64,000 nucleotides of DNA from Pseudaminobacter soli (ex Li et al. 2025) (GTDB taxonomy: Bacteria; Pseudomonadota; Alphaproteobacteria; Rhizobiales; Rhizobiaceae), in the NCBI RefSeq assembly GCF_029892515.1, contig NZ_JARXVF010000003.1, positions 62,001 through 126,000 on the forward strand, written 5' to 3'. The position numbers were made by a program, and so were the translations under genes. The notes under the pieces were generated by a model. That model made no database searches, was not told the origin of the DNA, and saw only the letters and a program-made list of their open reading frames with translations. Below are positions 28,043 through 37,870 of the stretch, in pieces; positions within the stretch are counted from its first letter, which is position 1; each line of letters opens with the position of its first letter.

Positions 28043-28118
28043 TGTGCGATGCAGCAATCCGACGCATGCAACGGCTGAATTTTCCGCCGCGGGTGTGTGT
28101 GCGATGCAGCAGTCGACG
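28043..28118. repeat. Pair of direct repeats downstream of lpd
   Basis: TGTGCGATGCAGCA occurs at 28043 and again at 28098, each followed by a near-identical tail (ATCCGACGC and GTCGACGC). They lie 55 bp apart in the space between the lpd stop and the sRNA promoter. Function unknown. Confidence 0.5.
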
Positions 28119-28133
28119 CCGCTGCAAAGCGTC

Positions 28134-29531
28134 TCAAATATGCACTGCGTGGCCGAGCGCCTTGAGCGCAGCTTCCTGAAAGGCCTCGCCCTGTGTCGGA
28201 TGGGCGTGGATGGTGCCGGCTATGTCTTCCAGCCGCGCGCCCATTTCGATCGCGAGCCCGAAGGCGGTGGCGAGTTCCGAGACGTGCTGGCCCACAGCCT
28301 GGATGCCGAGCACCAGATGGTTGTCGGCTCGCGCCACCACGCGCACGAAGCCTGCCTCGCCCTGCATGGTCATGGCGCGGGCATTAGCAGTGTAGGGGAA
28401 TTGGCCGACCTTGATTTCGTGGCCGTGCGCGCGCGCCTCGTCGGGCGAGAGGCCGGCGGTCACGACCTCCGGGTCAGTGAAGCAGACGGCCGGAATGCAG
28501 CGCTTGTCCCATGAGCGGCGGTTGCCGGCGACGATCTCGGCGACCATTTCGCCCTGCGCCATGGCGCGGTGCGCCAGCATCGGCTCGCCGGTGACGTCGC
28601 CTATTGCATAGACGCCGCGCATGGAGGTGCGGCACTGGCTGTCGATGCGCAGGAATTTTCCGGCGCGGTCGAGGTCGAGTTCCTCCAGTCCCCAGCCTTC
28701 CATCACTGGCTTGCGGCCGACAGTGACGAGAATCTTGTCTGCGGGAAGTTCCTGCTCCTGGCCATCGGCGGTCTCAACGACCAGGGCGTCGCCCTTGGCC
28801 GAAAGACCCTTCGCCTTCGCCTCGGTCAGCACCGACACGCCGAGTTCGCCTAGGCGTCTTGCCACCGGCCGGGTAAGTTCGGCGTCATATTGCGGCAGGA
28901 TGCGGGGCAGGGCTTCCACCACCGTCACTGCCGAGCCGAATTTGGCGAAGGCGGTGCCGAGTTCGAGCCCGATATAGCCGCCGCCCACGACGACCAGCCT
29001 TTCCGGAACCTTCGCCAGCGAGAGCGCCTCGGTCGAGGAAATCACCGGCCCGCCGAACGGCAAAGCGGGCAGTTCCATCGGCTCGGAGCCGGTGGCGATC
29101 ACTACCGTCTCAGTGCGGATCACCTGCGTGCCGGTCTCGGTCTCGACCTCCACCGTCTTGCCGTCGTGGAATTTGGCGCGGCCGTGAACGATCTTCACGC
29201 CAGCCTTCTTCAACAGGCCCACCACGCCGTTGTTGAGGCGGCCAACCACGCCGTTCTTCCAGGAAACGGTCTTTGCGAGATCGAGCTTGGGCGCTTCGAG
29301 CGTGATGCCGAGCGTGTTCTTGCCTTCCGCCGCCAGCAAAACCTTTTCGAATTCGTCGGCGGCGTGGATCAGCGCCTTGGACGGAATGCAGCCGAAGTTC
29401 AGGCAGGTGCCGCCGGCCTTGTTCATCTCCACGATCACCGTGTCGACGCCGAGCTGGCCGGCGCGAATGGCGCAGACATAGCCACCCGGGCCAGCGCCGA
29501 TGACCAGAAGCTTGCAGGAGATGTCTTTCAT
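28134..29531 (-). CDS. lpdV: Dihydrolipoyl dehydrogenase (E3) of the branched-chain complex
   Basis: The 465-residue flavoprotein reoxidises the lipoyl group of E2 and reduces NAD+. It has an FAD motif (LVIGAGPGGYVCAIRAGQLG), the redox disulfide C-L-N-F-G-C in GGTCLNFGCIPSKALIHAAD, a second nucleotide site (VVGGGYIGLELGTAFAKFG) and the C-terminal HAHPTQGEAFQEAALKALG with the catalytic His-Glu pair. It is last of the four-gene bkd operon, 4 bp after E2, so it is probably the E3 dedicated to this complex. Confidence 0.95.
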   Translation of the reverse strand: MKDISCKLLVIGAGPGGYVCAIRAGQLGVDTVIVEMNKAGGTCLNFGCIPSKALIHAADEFEKVLLAAEGKNTLGITLEAPKLDLAKTVSWKNGVVGRLNNGVVGLLKKAGVKIVHGRAKFHDGKTVEVETETGTQVIRTETVVIATGSEPMELPALPFGGPVISSTEALSLAKVPERLVVVGGGYIGLELGTAFAKFGSAVTVVEALPRILPQYDAELTRPVARRLGELGVSVLTEAKAKGLSAKGDALVVETADGQEQELPADKILVTVGRKPVMEGWGLEELDLDRAGKFLRIDSQCRTSMRGVYAIGDVTGEPMLAHRAMAQGEMVAEIVAGNRRSWDKRCIPAVCFTDPEVVTAGLSPDEARAHGHEIKVGQFPYTANARAMTMQGEAGFVRVVARADNHLVLGIQAVGQHVSELATAFGLAIEMGARLEDIAGTIHAHPTQGEAFQEAALKALGHAVHI

Positions 29532-29535
29532 CGGC

Positions 29536-30861
29536 TCATCCCTCGACGAAAATCAGCGCCGGCGTTTCCAGCAGCGTCTTGATGCGCTGGATGAAGACGG
29601 CAGCGTCCCAGCCGTCCACGACGCGGTGGTCGAAGGAGGAGGACAGGTTCATCATCTTGCGCGGAATGAACTGGCTGCCGTCCCACACCGGACGCACCAT
29701 GATCTTGTTGACGCCCACGATCGCCACTTCCGGATGGTTGATGACCGGCGTGGTGGCAACGCCGCCCATGGCGCCCAGCGAGGTGATGGTGATGGTCGAG
29801 CCCGAAAGCTCCTCGCGCGTGGCGGTGCCGGTGCGGGCGGCGTCCGACAGTCGGGCGAGTTCGGTGGCGTTGTTCCATATGTCGCGCGCCTCGGCATGGC
29901 GCACCACGGGCACCATCAGGCCGCCCGGCGTCTGGGTGGCGATGCCGATATGCACGCCGCCATATTGATGCACCACGCCTGCCTCGTCGTCGAAGATGGC
30001 GTTGACATTGGGCTGGTCGGCGATGGCCTTCACCATCGCCCGCATGAGGAAGGGTAGCAGCGTCAGCTTGGGCTGGTCGGCGCGCTTTTGCTTGTTGAGC
30101 GCGGCGCGCAGGTCCTCCAGCGCGGTGACGTCCATCTCCTCGACATAGGTGATGTGCGGGATGCGCGATTTGGCCACCGCCATCTTCTCGGCGATGCGGC
30201 GGCGCAGGCCGACGACCTTGATGTCTTCGACGGTGAGGTTCCTGACGAGCCCGCGCGCGCCGGTCGGCGCCTGCGGTCCGCGCGCCAGGAAGGCGTCGAT
30301 GTCCTCATGCGTGATGCGGCCTGCCGGCCCGGTGCCCGGCACCTGGCGCAGGTCGATGCCCGTTTCGGTGGCGCGCAGGCGCACTGCGGGCGAGGCCAGC
30401 GGCTTTTCGCCCTCGGCGCGCGGCGCGGCGAGTTGCGGTCGAACCGGGAAATGATTGCGGCCGTTTGCCGGAGCCGGTTTTGGTGCAGGCGCGGCAGGAG
30501 CGGCTGCCGGCGCGGCTGGCCTTGCCTCTACAGCGTCGACTGCCTTGGCGGCGGGCTCGGGCTTCGGTTCTTCATTGGTTTTGGGCGCTTCGGCTGCGCT
30601 CGGCTCTTCAGCCGCTTCGCCCTCCACCTTCAGCCGGATCAGCGGCGAGCCGACGGCGACCACGTCGCCGATCTCGGCGCCCAGCCAGGTGATTTCGCCA
30701 TGGACGGGCGAGGGGATTTCGACGGTCGCCTTGTCGGTCATCACGGCCGCAAGCAGCATGTCCTCGCGCACGAGGTCGCCAACCTTGACGTGCCATTCCA
30801 CAAGCTCGGCTTCCGCCACGCCTTCGCCGACGTCGGGAAGCTTTATCACATGCTCGGCCAT
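29536..30861 (-). CDS. bkdB: Branched-chain 2-oxoacid dehydrogenase E2, dihydrolipoyl acyltransferase
   Basis: ATG 30861 gives 441 residues. The parts are a single lipoyl domain with lipoylated lysine in VMTDKATVEIP (near residue 44), an alanine/proline-rich linker, a peripheral-subunit-binding domain (ASPAVRLRATETGIDLRQVPGTGPAGRITHEDIDAF) and the acyltransferase core ending in SFDHRVVDGWDAA, which holds the catalytic His and Asp. It transfers the acyl group to CoA. It starts 2 bp after the E1-beta stop. One lipoyl domain and the operon context point to the branched-chain rather than the pyruvate complex. Confidence 0.92.
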   Translation of the reverse strand: MAEHVIKLPDVGEGVAEAELVEWHVKVGDLVREDMLLAAVMTDKATVEIPSPVHGEITWLGAEIGDVVAVGSPLIRLKVEGEAAEEPSAAEAPKTNEEPKPEPAAKAVDAVEARPAAPAAAPAAPAPKPAPANGRNHFPVRPQLAAPRAEGEKPLASPAVRLRATETGIDLRQVPGTGPAGRITHEDIDAFLARGPQAPTGARGLVRNLTVEDIKVVGLRRRIAEKMAVAKSRIPHITYVEEMDVTALEDLRAALNKQKRADQPKLTLLPFLMRAMVKAIADQPNVNAIFDDEAGVVHQYGGVHIGIATQTPGGLMVPVVRHAEARDIWNNATELARLSDAARTGTATREELSGSTITITSLGAMGGVATTPVINHPEVAIVGVNKIMVRPVWDGSQFIPRKMMNLSSSFDHRVVDGWDAAVFIQRIKTLLETPALIFVEG

Positions 30862-30863
30862 GC

Positions 30864-31877
30864 TCACGCCTCCATGGTTTCGCGCATGGCCTGCCCGAGG
30901 CGGGCGGGGCCGGGAAAATAGTCCCACTCCTGCGCATGCGGGTAGGGCGTGTCCCAGCCGGTCACGCGGGCGATGGGCGCTTCGAGATTGTAGAAGCAAT
31001 ATTGCTGGACGAGCGCGGCAAGCTCGGCGCCGAAGCCGGAGGTCAGCGTCGCCTCATGCACGACCACGCAGCGGCCGGTCTTCTTCACCGAGGCCACGAT
31101 GGTGTCGAGATCGAGCGGCAGAAGCGTGCGCAGATCGATGATCTCAGCATTGATGCCGGTTTCCTCGGCGGCGGCCTCGGCCACATAGACCATGGTGCCG
31201 TAGGCGAGGATGGTCAGCTCCGAGCCTTCGCGGCGCACCGAAGCCTTGCCGAGCGGTACAGCGAAATGGCCGTCCGGCACTTCGCCGAGCGGATGCTTGG
31301 ACCATGGCGTGACGGGCCGTTCGTGGTGGCCGTCGAAGGGGCCATTGTAGAGCCGCTTGGGCTCCAGGAAGATCACCGGGTCGGGGTCCTCGATGGAGGC
31401 GATCAGCAGCCCCTTGGCGTCATAGGGGTTCGACGGCACCACGACCTTAAGGCCCGAAACATGGGTGAACAGCGCTTCGGGGCTCTGGCTGTGGGTCTGG
31501 CCGCCGAATATGCCGCCGCCGGTGGGCATGCGCACCACGATGGGGCAGGTGAACTCGCCGTTGGAGCGATAGCGCAGGCGGGCCGCCTCCGAGACGATCT
31601 GGTCATAGGCGGGATAGACATAGTCGGCGAACTGCACCTCCACGCAGGGGCGCAGGCCGTAGGCCGCCATGCCGATGGCCGCGCCCACGATGCCGGATTC
31701 GCTGATCGGCGCATCGAAGCAGCGGGTCTTACCGTATTTCTGCTGCAGCCCTTGCGTGCAACGGAACACGCCGCCGAAATAGCCGACATCCTCGCCGAAG
31801 ACGACGACAGTGTCGTCGCGCGCCATCGATACGTCCATGGCGCTGCGGATCGCCTCGATCATGGTCATTCTGGCCAT
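30864..31877 (-). CDS. bkdA2: Branched-chain 2-oxoacid dehydrogenase E1 beta subunit
   Basis: This 337-residue subunit contains the transketolase-like pyrimidine and C-terminal domains of E1 beta. Landmarks are MTMIEAIRSAMDVSMARDDTVVVFGEDVGYFGGVFR, PISESGIVGAAIGMAAYG and GIFGGQTHSQSPEALFTHV. With E1 alpha it decarboxylates the 2-oxoacids of valine, leucine and isoleucine. It starts 3 bp after the E1-alpha stop. Confidence 0.93.
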   Translation of the reverse strand: MARMTMIEAIRSAMDVSMARDDTVVVFGEDVGYFGGVFRCTQGLQQKYGKTRCFDAPISESGIVGAAIGMAAYGLRPCVEVQFADYVYPAYDQIVSEAARLRYRSNGEFTCPIVVRMPTGGGIFGGQTHSQSPEALFTHVSGLKVVVPSNPYDAKGLLIASIEDPDPVIFLEPKRLYNGPFDGHHERPVTPWSKHPLGEVPDGHFAVPLGKASVRREGSELTILAYGTMVYVAEAAAEETGINAEIIDLRTLLPLDLDTIVASVKKTGRCVVVHEATLTSGFGAELAALVQQYCFYNLEAPIARVTGWDTPYPHAQEWDYFPGPARLGQAMRETMEA

Positions 31878-31880
31878 GAG

Positions 31881-33164
<1,284 letters not shown>

Positions 33165-33360
33165 TCATTCCACCGGCTTGTACGGCAATCAACCCCTCCC
33201 TCCGGCTACCCGAGCCTCTTCCGGGGGCGGCCGCAGAAGCCGCGCGGCAGGCCCGGAAATTTTGTGATTCGATTGCTTCGCGGTGGGACCGTTCCTGTCG
33301 CCTGCGCAATTTCGAACAGTTTTTCCTGTCGTTTTCGCCTATTTTGGGTTTTAGTCGTAA

Positions 33361-33381
33361 TGGCCAAATATTTTTTGGTCA
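33361..33381. promoter_or_regulatory. Operator-like dyad in the bkd divergent region
   Basis: TGGCCAAA (33361-33368) and TTTGGTCA (33374-33381) form a 21-bp quasi-palindrome (7 of 8 pairs) in an AT-rich patch between bkdA1 and the divergent small gene. bkd operons are often controlled by Lrp/AsnC-type BkdR proteins with AT-rich dyads, and this is a candidate. No such regulator lies in the window. The rest of 33114-33448 shows no gene. Confidence 0.35.
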
Positions 33382-33448
33382 TCGGCAGAGGAGCCCGTGT
33401 ATCCGCAACGACCGACAGCAACGACCGTCAAAGTGAGAGGAGACAGAC

Positions 33449-33769
33449 ATGACTGCCTTGTTGCCCCCGCTTCATGAAGGCCATGCGCCGATCATTCTGC
33501 ACCAGGCGTTCCACGACGCGCTGGAAGCCTTCGAGGAATGGGCGCCGGGTGCGCCCGAACCTTCCGTCGAATTCGACGGCAAGCAGGTAGCCGTCAGCGC
33601 CGTGTTCGGCCGCATGCGCACTTGCACCGACATCCTGCCCGTCCGCACGCTGGACGCAGTGCGGGAAATCGTCGGCCCCGCCGCGCAGGAGCTGTCGGAG
33701 GACCAGGTGACCTATGCACATGCGGCGCTGCTGCTTAGAGCACTCTGCGTGGAGCGGCTGAGAGGCTAG
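33449..33769 (+). CDS. Small hypothetical protein
   Basis: A 106-residue soluble protein with a good ribosome site (GAGAGGAGA, 7 bp before the ATG). It has a predicted alpha/beta mix, with FHDALEAFEEWAPG and a long C-terminal helix (DQVTYAHAALLLRALCVERLRG). I do not recognise the family. It is divergent from the bkd operon with a 335-bp shared control region, and a strong palindrome follows it directly. The coding signal is sound because of the start context and normal codon use. Confidence 0.7.
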   Translation: MTALLPPLHEGHAPIILHQAFHDALEAFEEWAPGAPEPSVEFDGKQVAVSAVFGRMRTCTDILPVRTLDAVREIVGPAAQELSEDQVTYAHAALLLRALCVERLRG

Positions 33770-33777
33770 GATTCGCG

Positions 33778-33809
33778 ACGTTCTCCAAAATCCGTGTTTT
33801 GGAGAACGT
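33778..33809. repeat. Strong palindrome after the small gene
   Basis: ACGTTCTCCAAAA and TTTTGGAGAACGT form a perfect 13-bp stem around TCCGTG, 8 bp after the stop codon. No U-run follows, so it may be a terminator helped by Rho. It also has the look of the intergenic palindromes repeated in Mesorhizobium-type genomes. Confidence 0.6.
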
Positions 33810-33876
33810 GGTTTCGCGAGAAAGCTGTTGACGAAAAATTAATCTTAATTGTGGCGTGATTTTCGCAATCGACAAT

Positions 33877-33895
33877 GTCTATAAAAATCATAGAC
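33877..33895. promoter_or_regulatory. Operator-like dyad upstream of the monooxygenase block
   Basis: GTCTATAAAAATCATAGAC is an inverted repeat with 6-bp arms and a 7-bp spacer. It contains TATAAA, a good -10 sequence. Its core TCTAY-N7-ATAGA is matched exactly by the dyad before the sulfate-binding-protein gene (39898-39914, read on the minus strand). It may be the target of the Rrf2 regulator encoded between them. Confidence 0.5.
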
Positions 33896-33921
33896 TGGGT
33901 GTGATTAGGGAGACCACGACG

Positions 33922-34074
33922 ATGTCGCGCAGCCACCAGCCAACAGCAAGATGGCATTCCATCCGTGGGCCGCTGGCAAACCGCCAGGCCAGGCTCCGCA
34001 TTGGGCTGGAAACCATCATCTTCCTTCTCGCCGTCGGGTTCACCATAGCTTTGGTGTTCGGCCTGTTCAGATAG
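33922..34074 (+). CDS. Small single-span membrane protein
   Basis: ATG 33922 is preceded by GGGAGA at 8-13 bp and gives 50 residues: a basic N-terminal part, then one membrane helix (LETIIFLLAVGFTIALVFGLF). Orientation by the positive-inside rule puts the N-terminus in the cytoplasm. It lies just downstream of the dyad at 33877 and 100 bp before the flavin monooxygenase gene. No family is recognised; a role in sulfur metabolism would be guesswork. Confidence 0.5.
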   Translation: MSRSHQPTARWHSIRGPLANRQARLRIGLETIIFLLAVGFTIALVFGLFR

Positions 34075-34173
34075 GCCGGTACGGCCCCGGAAGAGGGAGC
34101 TAGCAAGCAACGAAATCAGGGAATTGGTCCCCGCGTCGCAGGCGCGGTCGATAGGACTATGGAGGAGAGTGCC

Positions 34174-35142
34174 ATGCATATCGAATTCACGAGCCGTATC
34201 GAACGATGGACGCCGGCTGCTGATGCCGGCGGAAGAACGAACGCCGACGTGCAGGCCCACGCGCGCCGGCTGGCCTTGGCGGCGGAAAGCGCAGGGTTCG
34301 ACCGCGTGCTGATCGCCGACCCGAAGGGCAGGGCCGACAACAGCCAACTCGCCTCGTTCCTGCTGCACAACACGCTGCAGCTTGGCGTGGCGATGTCGCA
34401 TGCCGCCGGCATACTGGCGCCGCAGGTGGCGGCCGAACAGCTCGCAACGCTCGACCAGCTAAGCGGCGGCCGACTCATGGTTCGCATGGTGCCCGGCGAG
34501 GACGGTCTCGACCATGAGGCGGCTCTTGCCCGGACCGACGAATATCTGGTTCTTCTCAAGCGGCTTTGGGTCAACGACCAGCCATTCGACCATGAGGGAC
34601 CGCACTACAGCCTGAAGTCGGCGCTTTCCGCGGCACGGCCCTTCGGCCGCGCGCAGGTGCCGCTGGTGCTCGGCGGGCTGTCAGGAACTGCGGTCAAGGT
34701 TGCGGCCAAGCATGCCGACCTGTTCGAACTGCCCGCGGCCACTGCCGCCGAAACGCGCCAGACCATAGCACGGGTGCGTGCAGCTGCTTCCAGCCATGGC
34801 CGAGCCGACAAGATCCGCTTTTCCGTGCCGATCCGCCCGGTGATCGCCGATAGCCGCGCGGCGGCCTGGGCGAGGGCCAACCAGATCGCGCATGACAACA
34901 ATGCGACCCGCCTTGTCGGTACGCCGGAACAGGTGGCGCTGGGGCTGCTTGATTATTGCGAGTTGGGCATCAGCGATTTCGTGGTGCACGGCCTCGACGA
35001 GCCGCAGGAGCTGGTGGCATTCGGACGCGACGTGGCAGCGGTGGTCAGGCGTTCCCTGGCCCGGCACGAAGCACATGCGGCTGATATTCCGCAGCGCGAC
35101 TTATGGGAGGCGCTGACCTTTCCGCTGCGCGGAAGGATCTAG
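34174..35142 (+). CDS. LLM-class flavin-dependent monooxygenase (SsuD-like)
   Basis: A 322-residue TIM-barrel protein of the luciferase-like monooxygenase family that uses reduced FMN from a partner reductase. MHIEFTSRIERWTPAAD at the start, AAEQLATLDQLSGGRL and FDHEGPHYSLKSA are typical of the alkanesulfonate monooxygenase subgroup. ATG 34174 follows GGAGGAGAG, better than the upstream ATG 34159. Its neighbours, the sulfate importer and an Rrf2 regulator, support a role in releasing sulfite from organosulfonates, but no sulfonate transporter is adjacent. Confidence 0.82.
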   Translation: MHIEFTSRIERWTPAADAGGRTNADVQAHARRLALAAESAGFDRVLIADPKGRADNSQLASFLLHNTLQLGVAMSHAAGILAPQVAAEQLATLDQLSGGRLMVRMVPGEDGLDHEAALARTDEYLVLLKRLWVNDQPFDHEGPHYSLKSALSAARPFGRAQVPLVLGGLSGTAVKVAAKHADLFELPAATAAETRQTIARVRAAASSHGRADKIRFSVPIRPVIADSRAAAWARANQIAHDNNATRLVGTPEQVALGLLDYCELGISDFVVHGLDEPQELVAFGRDVAAVVRRSLARHEAHAADIPQRDLWEALTFPLRGRI

Positions 35143-35146
35143 CTGA

Positions 35147-35596
35147 TCACATGCCGTATTTGATGGTGCGCACGACATCGTCATTGTCGGCGTCGCGCAT
35201 CGAGGCAAGGCTGCGGTTGTCGAGCACTTCGGCAATTGCCTGGCGAACGTCCAGCATCATGTGGCGCACTTCGCAGGTCGCCTCGTCGCAATCCTCGCAG
35301 CGCTGATACTGGGTGCGGCTGGCGCAGGGGATGGGCGCCAGCGGGCCGTCGAGCACGCGCACCACATGGCCGATCTTGATCTCCGAGGCCGGGCGAGCGA
35401 GGCGGTATCCGCCGTCCTTGCCCTTGCGGCTCTGCACGAAGCCGGCATTGCGCAGTTCGCCCAGGATGGCGTCCAGGAATTTCTTCGGGATGTTGTTGGC
35501 AACGGCAATATCGTTGACGAAGGCAAGTTGGCCGGCCGGCAGCCCTGAAAGATGAATCAGGGCTTTGAGGCCGTATTTACCTTTTTTAGTAAGCAT
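35147..35596 (-). CDS. Rrf2-family transcriptional regulator
   Basis: This 149-residue protein has the winged HTH of the Rrf2 family (KYGLKALIHLSGL, AVANNIPKKFLDAILGELRNAGFVQSRKG, GGYRLARP). Four cysteines lie in the C-terminal half, in CASRTQYQRCEDCDEATCEV, placed like the cluster or thiol-sensing cysteines of IscR/RirA/CymR relatives. It lies convergent with the monooxygenase (4 bp between stops) and downstream of the cys operon, so control of sulfur genes is plausible. CymR, an Rrf2 protein, does this in Bacillus; equivalence here is inference. Confidence 0.88.
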   Translation of the reverse strand: MLTKKGKYGLKALIHLSGLPAGQLAFVNDIAVANNIPKKFLDAILGELRNAGFVQSRKGKDGGYRLARPASEIKIGHVVRVLDGPLAPIPCASRTQYQRCEDCDEATCEVRHMMLDVRQAIAEVLDNRSLASMRDADNDDVVRTIKYGM

Positions 35597-35854
35597 GCCC
35601 GCAAAAACTCACAGAAATTCTGCCTATGCCTGTGGCGAGCGTTTGTGTGCAAATGATGACAAAACGCCCCCGCAAAGCGCGCACAACTGACTTAAAAGTC
35701 TGTGCCAGCATAAACAAGCGCAATCTCGTTGAAGTTCAGTGACTTTCCGGCGCTCCACGCCCGGATTGGCGCGGGGATGGGCCCGGGCTGTGGAAACAGA
35801 CCCGCAGCGCGCCGAAAGGGCAGTCGCGAAACGGCCCTTATTGGTCGACGGCGG

Positions 35855-36901
35855 TCAGGAGTCCTGCGCCGGAAACACCTTCCACCGGCGCGGACGGAAG
35901 GCGATTCGGCTCTTCTGCGCCGCCGGGTGCTCGATCGGCAGCTCGATCTCCACCACCTGGCGTCCGCCGCCGATCTCAAGCTCCACGCGCCGCGTGCCGG
36001 CCACGCGGCGGCTGGTCGCCACCGTGCCGGCAATGCAGCCGCTGCAGCTATCGAGCAATTCGATGTCGTGCGGGCGGAAATAGAGCGTCGCCTTGCCGTC
36101 GGGCGCATCCGGCGTCGCAAGGCCGATCGGCCGGTCCGCGATCCAGATCTGCCCGTCCTCGATCTTGACCGGCAGCGCGCTGGAATCGCCAATGAAGCCG
36201 TAGACGAAGGGGGAATTCGGCGTGTCGTAAACCTCGTCGGCAGTGCCGACCTGCTCAATGCGACCCTGGCTCATGACGACGACGCGGTCGGCCAGCTCCA
36301 GTGCTTCTTCCTGGTCGTGGGTCACGAAGATGGTGGTGTGGCCGGTGGCGTCATGGATTTCGCGCAGCCAGCGCCGCAGCTCGCGCCGCACCTGCGCGTC
36401 GAGCGCGCCGAAGGGCTCGTCAAGCAGCAGCACCCTCGGCTCGATCGCCATGGCGCGGGCCAGCGCCACGCGCTGCCGCTGACCGCCGGAAAGCTGGGCC
36501 GGATAGCGCTTTTCCAGTCCCGAAAGCTGCACGAGATCGAGCAGTTCGGAGGCGCGGCGGCGGATCTCGGCCTTTGGCGGGCGCGTCGCGCCGGGGCGAA
36601 CCTTCAGGCCGAAGCCGATATTGTCGGCCACCGTCATGTGCCGGAACAGCGCATAGTGCTGGAACACGAAGCCGACATTGCGCTCCTGGATTGTGCGCTG
36701 CGAAGCGTCCTCGTCGCCGAAATAGATCTTTCCGCGCGTAGGCTTCTCCAGCCCGGCGATCAGGCGAAGCAGGGTCGTCTTGCCCGAGCCGGACGGCCCC
36801 AGGAGCGCAATCAGCTCGCCCGACTTGATGTCGAGCGAAACGTCATGCAGCGCCGGGAAGCGGTCGAACTCCTTGCGTACATTGGCAACGCGAACTTCCA
36901 T
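35855..36901 (-). CDS. cysA: Sulfate/thiosulfate ABC transporter ATPase
   Basis: ATG 36901 (AAGGG upstream) gives 348 residues. It begins MEVRVANVRKEFDRFPALHD, has Walker [17 protein letters not shown], signature [16 protein letters not shown] and Walker B LLLDEPFGALD, and ends in a TOBE-like domain. The [26 protein letters not shown] stretch is typical of CysA. It closes the operon sbp-cysT-cysW-cysA. Confidence 0.93.
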   Translation of the reverse strand: MEVRVANVRKEFDRFPALHDVSLDIKSGELIALLGPSGSGKTTLLRLIAGLEKPTRGKIYFGDEDASQRTIQERNVGFVFQHYALFRHMTVADNIGFGLKVRPGATRPPKAEIRRRASELLDLVQLSGLEKRYPAQLSGGQRQRVALARAMAIEPRVLLLDEPFGALDAQVRRELRRWLREIHDATGHTTIFVTHDQEEALELADRVVVMSQGRIEQVGTADEVYDTPNSPFVYGFIGDSSALPVKIEDGQIWIADRPIGLATPDAPDGKATLYFRPHDIELLDSCSGCIAGTVATSRRVAGTRRVELEIGGGRQVVEIELPIEHPAAQKSRIAFRPRRWKVFPAQDS

Positions 36902-36942
36902 GAAATTACCCTTGTCCCAAATGCGTTCGCAGATTCCGCGAC

Positions 36943-36986
36943 TTAGAGCGTCCTTTGTGCGTCCACATGGACGCACGGCGCTCTAA
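36943..36986. repeat. Two-part palindromic element overlapping the cysW stop
   Basis: Outer arms TTAGAGCG and CGCTCTAA enclose an inner perfect stem GTGCGTCCA/TGGACGCAC with a 2-base loop. The outer right arm contains the cysW stop codon. It has the form of the intergenic palindromic repeats frequent in Mesorhizobium-like genomes, and sits between cysW and cysA where it could modulate cysA expression. Confidence 0.65.
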
Positions 36987-37870
36987 TGCCCGCGGCTGGC
37001 GGCGATGGCGTGGCCGTAGCGGATTTCCAGAATGGTTTTCAGCGCCAGAGTCACCAGCGCCAGCCCCGCCAGCAGCGAGGCGACGGCGAATGCGCCGACG
37101 GAGTTGTATTCGTTGTAGAGGATCTCGACATGCAGAGGCATGGTGTTGGTCAGGCCGCGAATGTGGCCTGACACGACCGACACGGCGCCGAACTCACCCA
37201 TGGCGCGCGCATTACAAAGAAGCACGCCGTAGAGCAGGCCCCATTTGATGTTGGGCAGCGTGACATACCAAAAAGTCTGCCAGCCATTGGCGCCGAGCGA
37301 CAGCGCCGCCTCCTCGTCGCCTGTGCCCTGTTCCTGCATCAGCGGGATCAGCTCGCGCGCGACGAAGGGGAAGGTGACGAAGATGGTGGCGAGCACGATG
37401 CCGGGCACCGCGAACAGGATTTCGATGCCGTAGCTCTTGAGCCAGGGCCCGAGCACGCTGTTGGCGCCGAAGAGCAGCACATAGACCAGGCCCGAAATGA
37501 CGGGCGAAACCGAGAAGGGCAGGTCGATGAGCGTGGTCAGGAACGCCTTGCCCTTGAACTCGAACTTGGCGATCGCCCATGCGGCCGCCACGCCGAAGAC
37601 GAGGTTGAGCGGCACGGCGATCGCCGCCACCAGCAAGGTCAGGCGGATCGCGGAGAGCGTATCGGGATCGGCAATCGTCTCGAAATAGGGGCCCCAGCCA
37701 CGCTTGAGCGCCTCGCTGAAGACCAGGACCAGCGGCACGAGCAAGAACACGGCGAGGAAGACGAGCGCCAGCGCAAGCAGCGCCCAGCGCGTGGCGCGGC
37801 CCTCCGTGGTGGCTGAGACGGTACGCGACGGGCTGGTGTCGGCAGCGGCGGTATAGGACAGGTCAACCAT
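36983..37870 (-). CDS. cysW: Sulfate/thiosulfate ABC transporter permease
   Basis: A 295-residue permease with about six helices. It has [20 protein letters not shown] near the middle, the EAA loop ([21 protein letters not shown]) and [20 protein letters not shown], both hallmarks of CysW. Its start overlaps the cysT stop by 8 bp. Confidence 0.94.
   Translation of the reverse strand: MVDLSYTAAADTSPSRTVSATTEGRATRWALLALALVFLAVFLLVPLVLVFSEALKRGWGPYFETIADPDTLSAIRLTLLVAAIAVPLNLVFGVAAAWAIAKFEFKGKAFLTTLIDLPFSVSPVISGLVYVLLFGANSVLGPWLKSYGIEILFAVPGIVLATIFVTFPFVARELIPLMQEQGTGDEEAALSLGANGWQTFWYVTLPNIKWGLLYGVLLCNARAMGEFGAVSVVSGHIRGLTNTMPLHVEILYNEYNSVGAFAVASLLAGLALVTLALKTILEIRYGHAIAASRGH

Noticed and set aside
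27848-28120. CRISPR-like array because of three regularly spaced repeats
   Set aside because: Repeats are only 10 bp, intervals differ (43 and 37 bp), stems are unrelated, and no cas genes are present.
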